64,000 bases of DNA from Hippopus hippopus (Eukaryota; Mollusca; Bivalvia; Cardiida; Cardiidae): positions 6,333,777 to 6,397,776 of the forward strand of contig OX328106.1 in the NCBI GenBank assembly GCA_946811185.2, written 5' to 3'. Positions 63,577-64,000 of this stretch are shown here, in pieces. The translations under genes and the position numbers were made by a program. Under the pieces are notes generated by a model. That model ran no database searches, had not been told where the DNA came from, and saw only the letters and a program-made list of their open reading frames with translations. How positions within the stretch are numbered: the stretch's first letter is position 1; the number at the start of each line of letters is the position of its first letter.

Positions 63577-64000
63577 CGAGGGTTGTTCGATATGTAATGT
63601 GTATTGTACGATATCTCAAAAGCATTTGACTCAAATAGTGAAATGAACATTACATCCCTTCAAAATGTTCTCCGCGGTTTGAAATACATAATTTCAATCT
63701 CTGAATCCATTTCTGAAATGCGTCACGGTACGCTGATTTAGGTAGACCTCTGAGGCACTGACTGATGGCTGAGCCAAGGGCTTGTCGGGACTTGTAACGA
63801 CGACCAGATAAGAACTTTTTAAGTTTTGGAAAAAGGAAAAAGTCGCATGGGGCTAGATCTGGAGAGTATGGTGGGTGTGGCAAGATGGAAACCTTCTCCG
63901 ACTTCAAAAATTGCTTCACAAGCTCAGATGTATGTGATGGAGCATTATCATGAAGTAGACGAACATGCCTAAATCCTGACACAGGGCGTCATTTAAGATA
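63577..64000 (-). pseudogene. mariner transposase C-terminal part, runs off the window
   Basis: The minus-strand reading (63982 to 63650) holds RLLHDNAPSHTSELVKQFL and PHPPYSPDLAPCDFFLFPKL, the second and third catalytic acids of the Tc1/mariner DDE/D domain, with mariner-like spacing. An in-frame TGA just upstream (63989-63991) looks like a CGA-to-TGA decay, so this copy is probably dead. Its terminal repeat CGAGGGTTGTTCGATATG starts at 63577 after a TA target dinucleotide. The N-terminal part would lie beyond 64000. Confidence 0.85.

Overview
The window is animal nuclear DNA: AT-rich, with small spliced exons lost among introns and dispersed repeats, and with no bacterial-style gene packing. 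The repeats (tRNA-headed SINEs with a GATT-rich tail, hairpins built on a GATCAGACTGCAC core, tails rich in ACGGACGGAC) and the two genes suggest a bivalve mollusc, probably a heterodont clam or mussel. That placement is inference.

Two protein-coding genes can be reconstructed exon by exon, with GT-AG junctions and matching phases. On the minus strand, seven coding exons between 49576 and 22280 give a 767-residue transcription cofactor of the E93/Mblk-1/LCOR-LCORL family: an N-terminal Cys/Arg-rich domain, an LxxLL box and two pipsqueak-type HTH domains. On the plus strand, a 5' UTR exon ending at 49688 and three coding exons (51123 to 61433) give a 144-residue MORN4/retinophilin. The genes lie head to head with about 100 bp between the E93 ATG and the first MORN4 donor site, so a shared bidirectional promoter is likely.

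Most of the rest is repeat. The dominant element is a TTAA-flanked MITE of about 228 bp with a 67-nt near-perfect palindrome at its core. I count roughly 70 to 75 copies or fragments, many abutting and sharing one TTAA. Copies lie immediately downstream of both stop codons, in the same orientation relative to transcription, and others reach to within 7 to 51 nt of splice acceptors. Translated copies give the recurrent pseudo-peptide NIVGKGENAG, which is not a gene.

Layout: 1 to 22 kb has no gene I can support; it holds MITE clusters, a degraded mariner (4.7 to 5.9 kb), an 885-bp tandem duplication (8.5 to 10.3 kb), a long hairpin (17.5 kb) and a minisatellite (21.1 kb). From 22 to 49.6 kb is E93; its 15.5-kb second intron carries a 1.1-kb minisatellite, a 2.7-kb foldback element with a 5-bp target-site duplication, SINEs and MITE arrays. 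From 49.6 to 61.4 kb is MORN4, whose 8.8-kb intron holds a 1.25-kb ACCGGT-rich element and a SINE with clear target-site duplications. From 61.5 to 64 kb there are more MITEs, a SINE and a mariner transposase fragment running off the edge.
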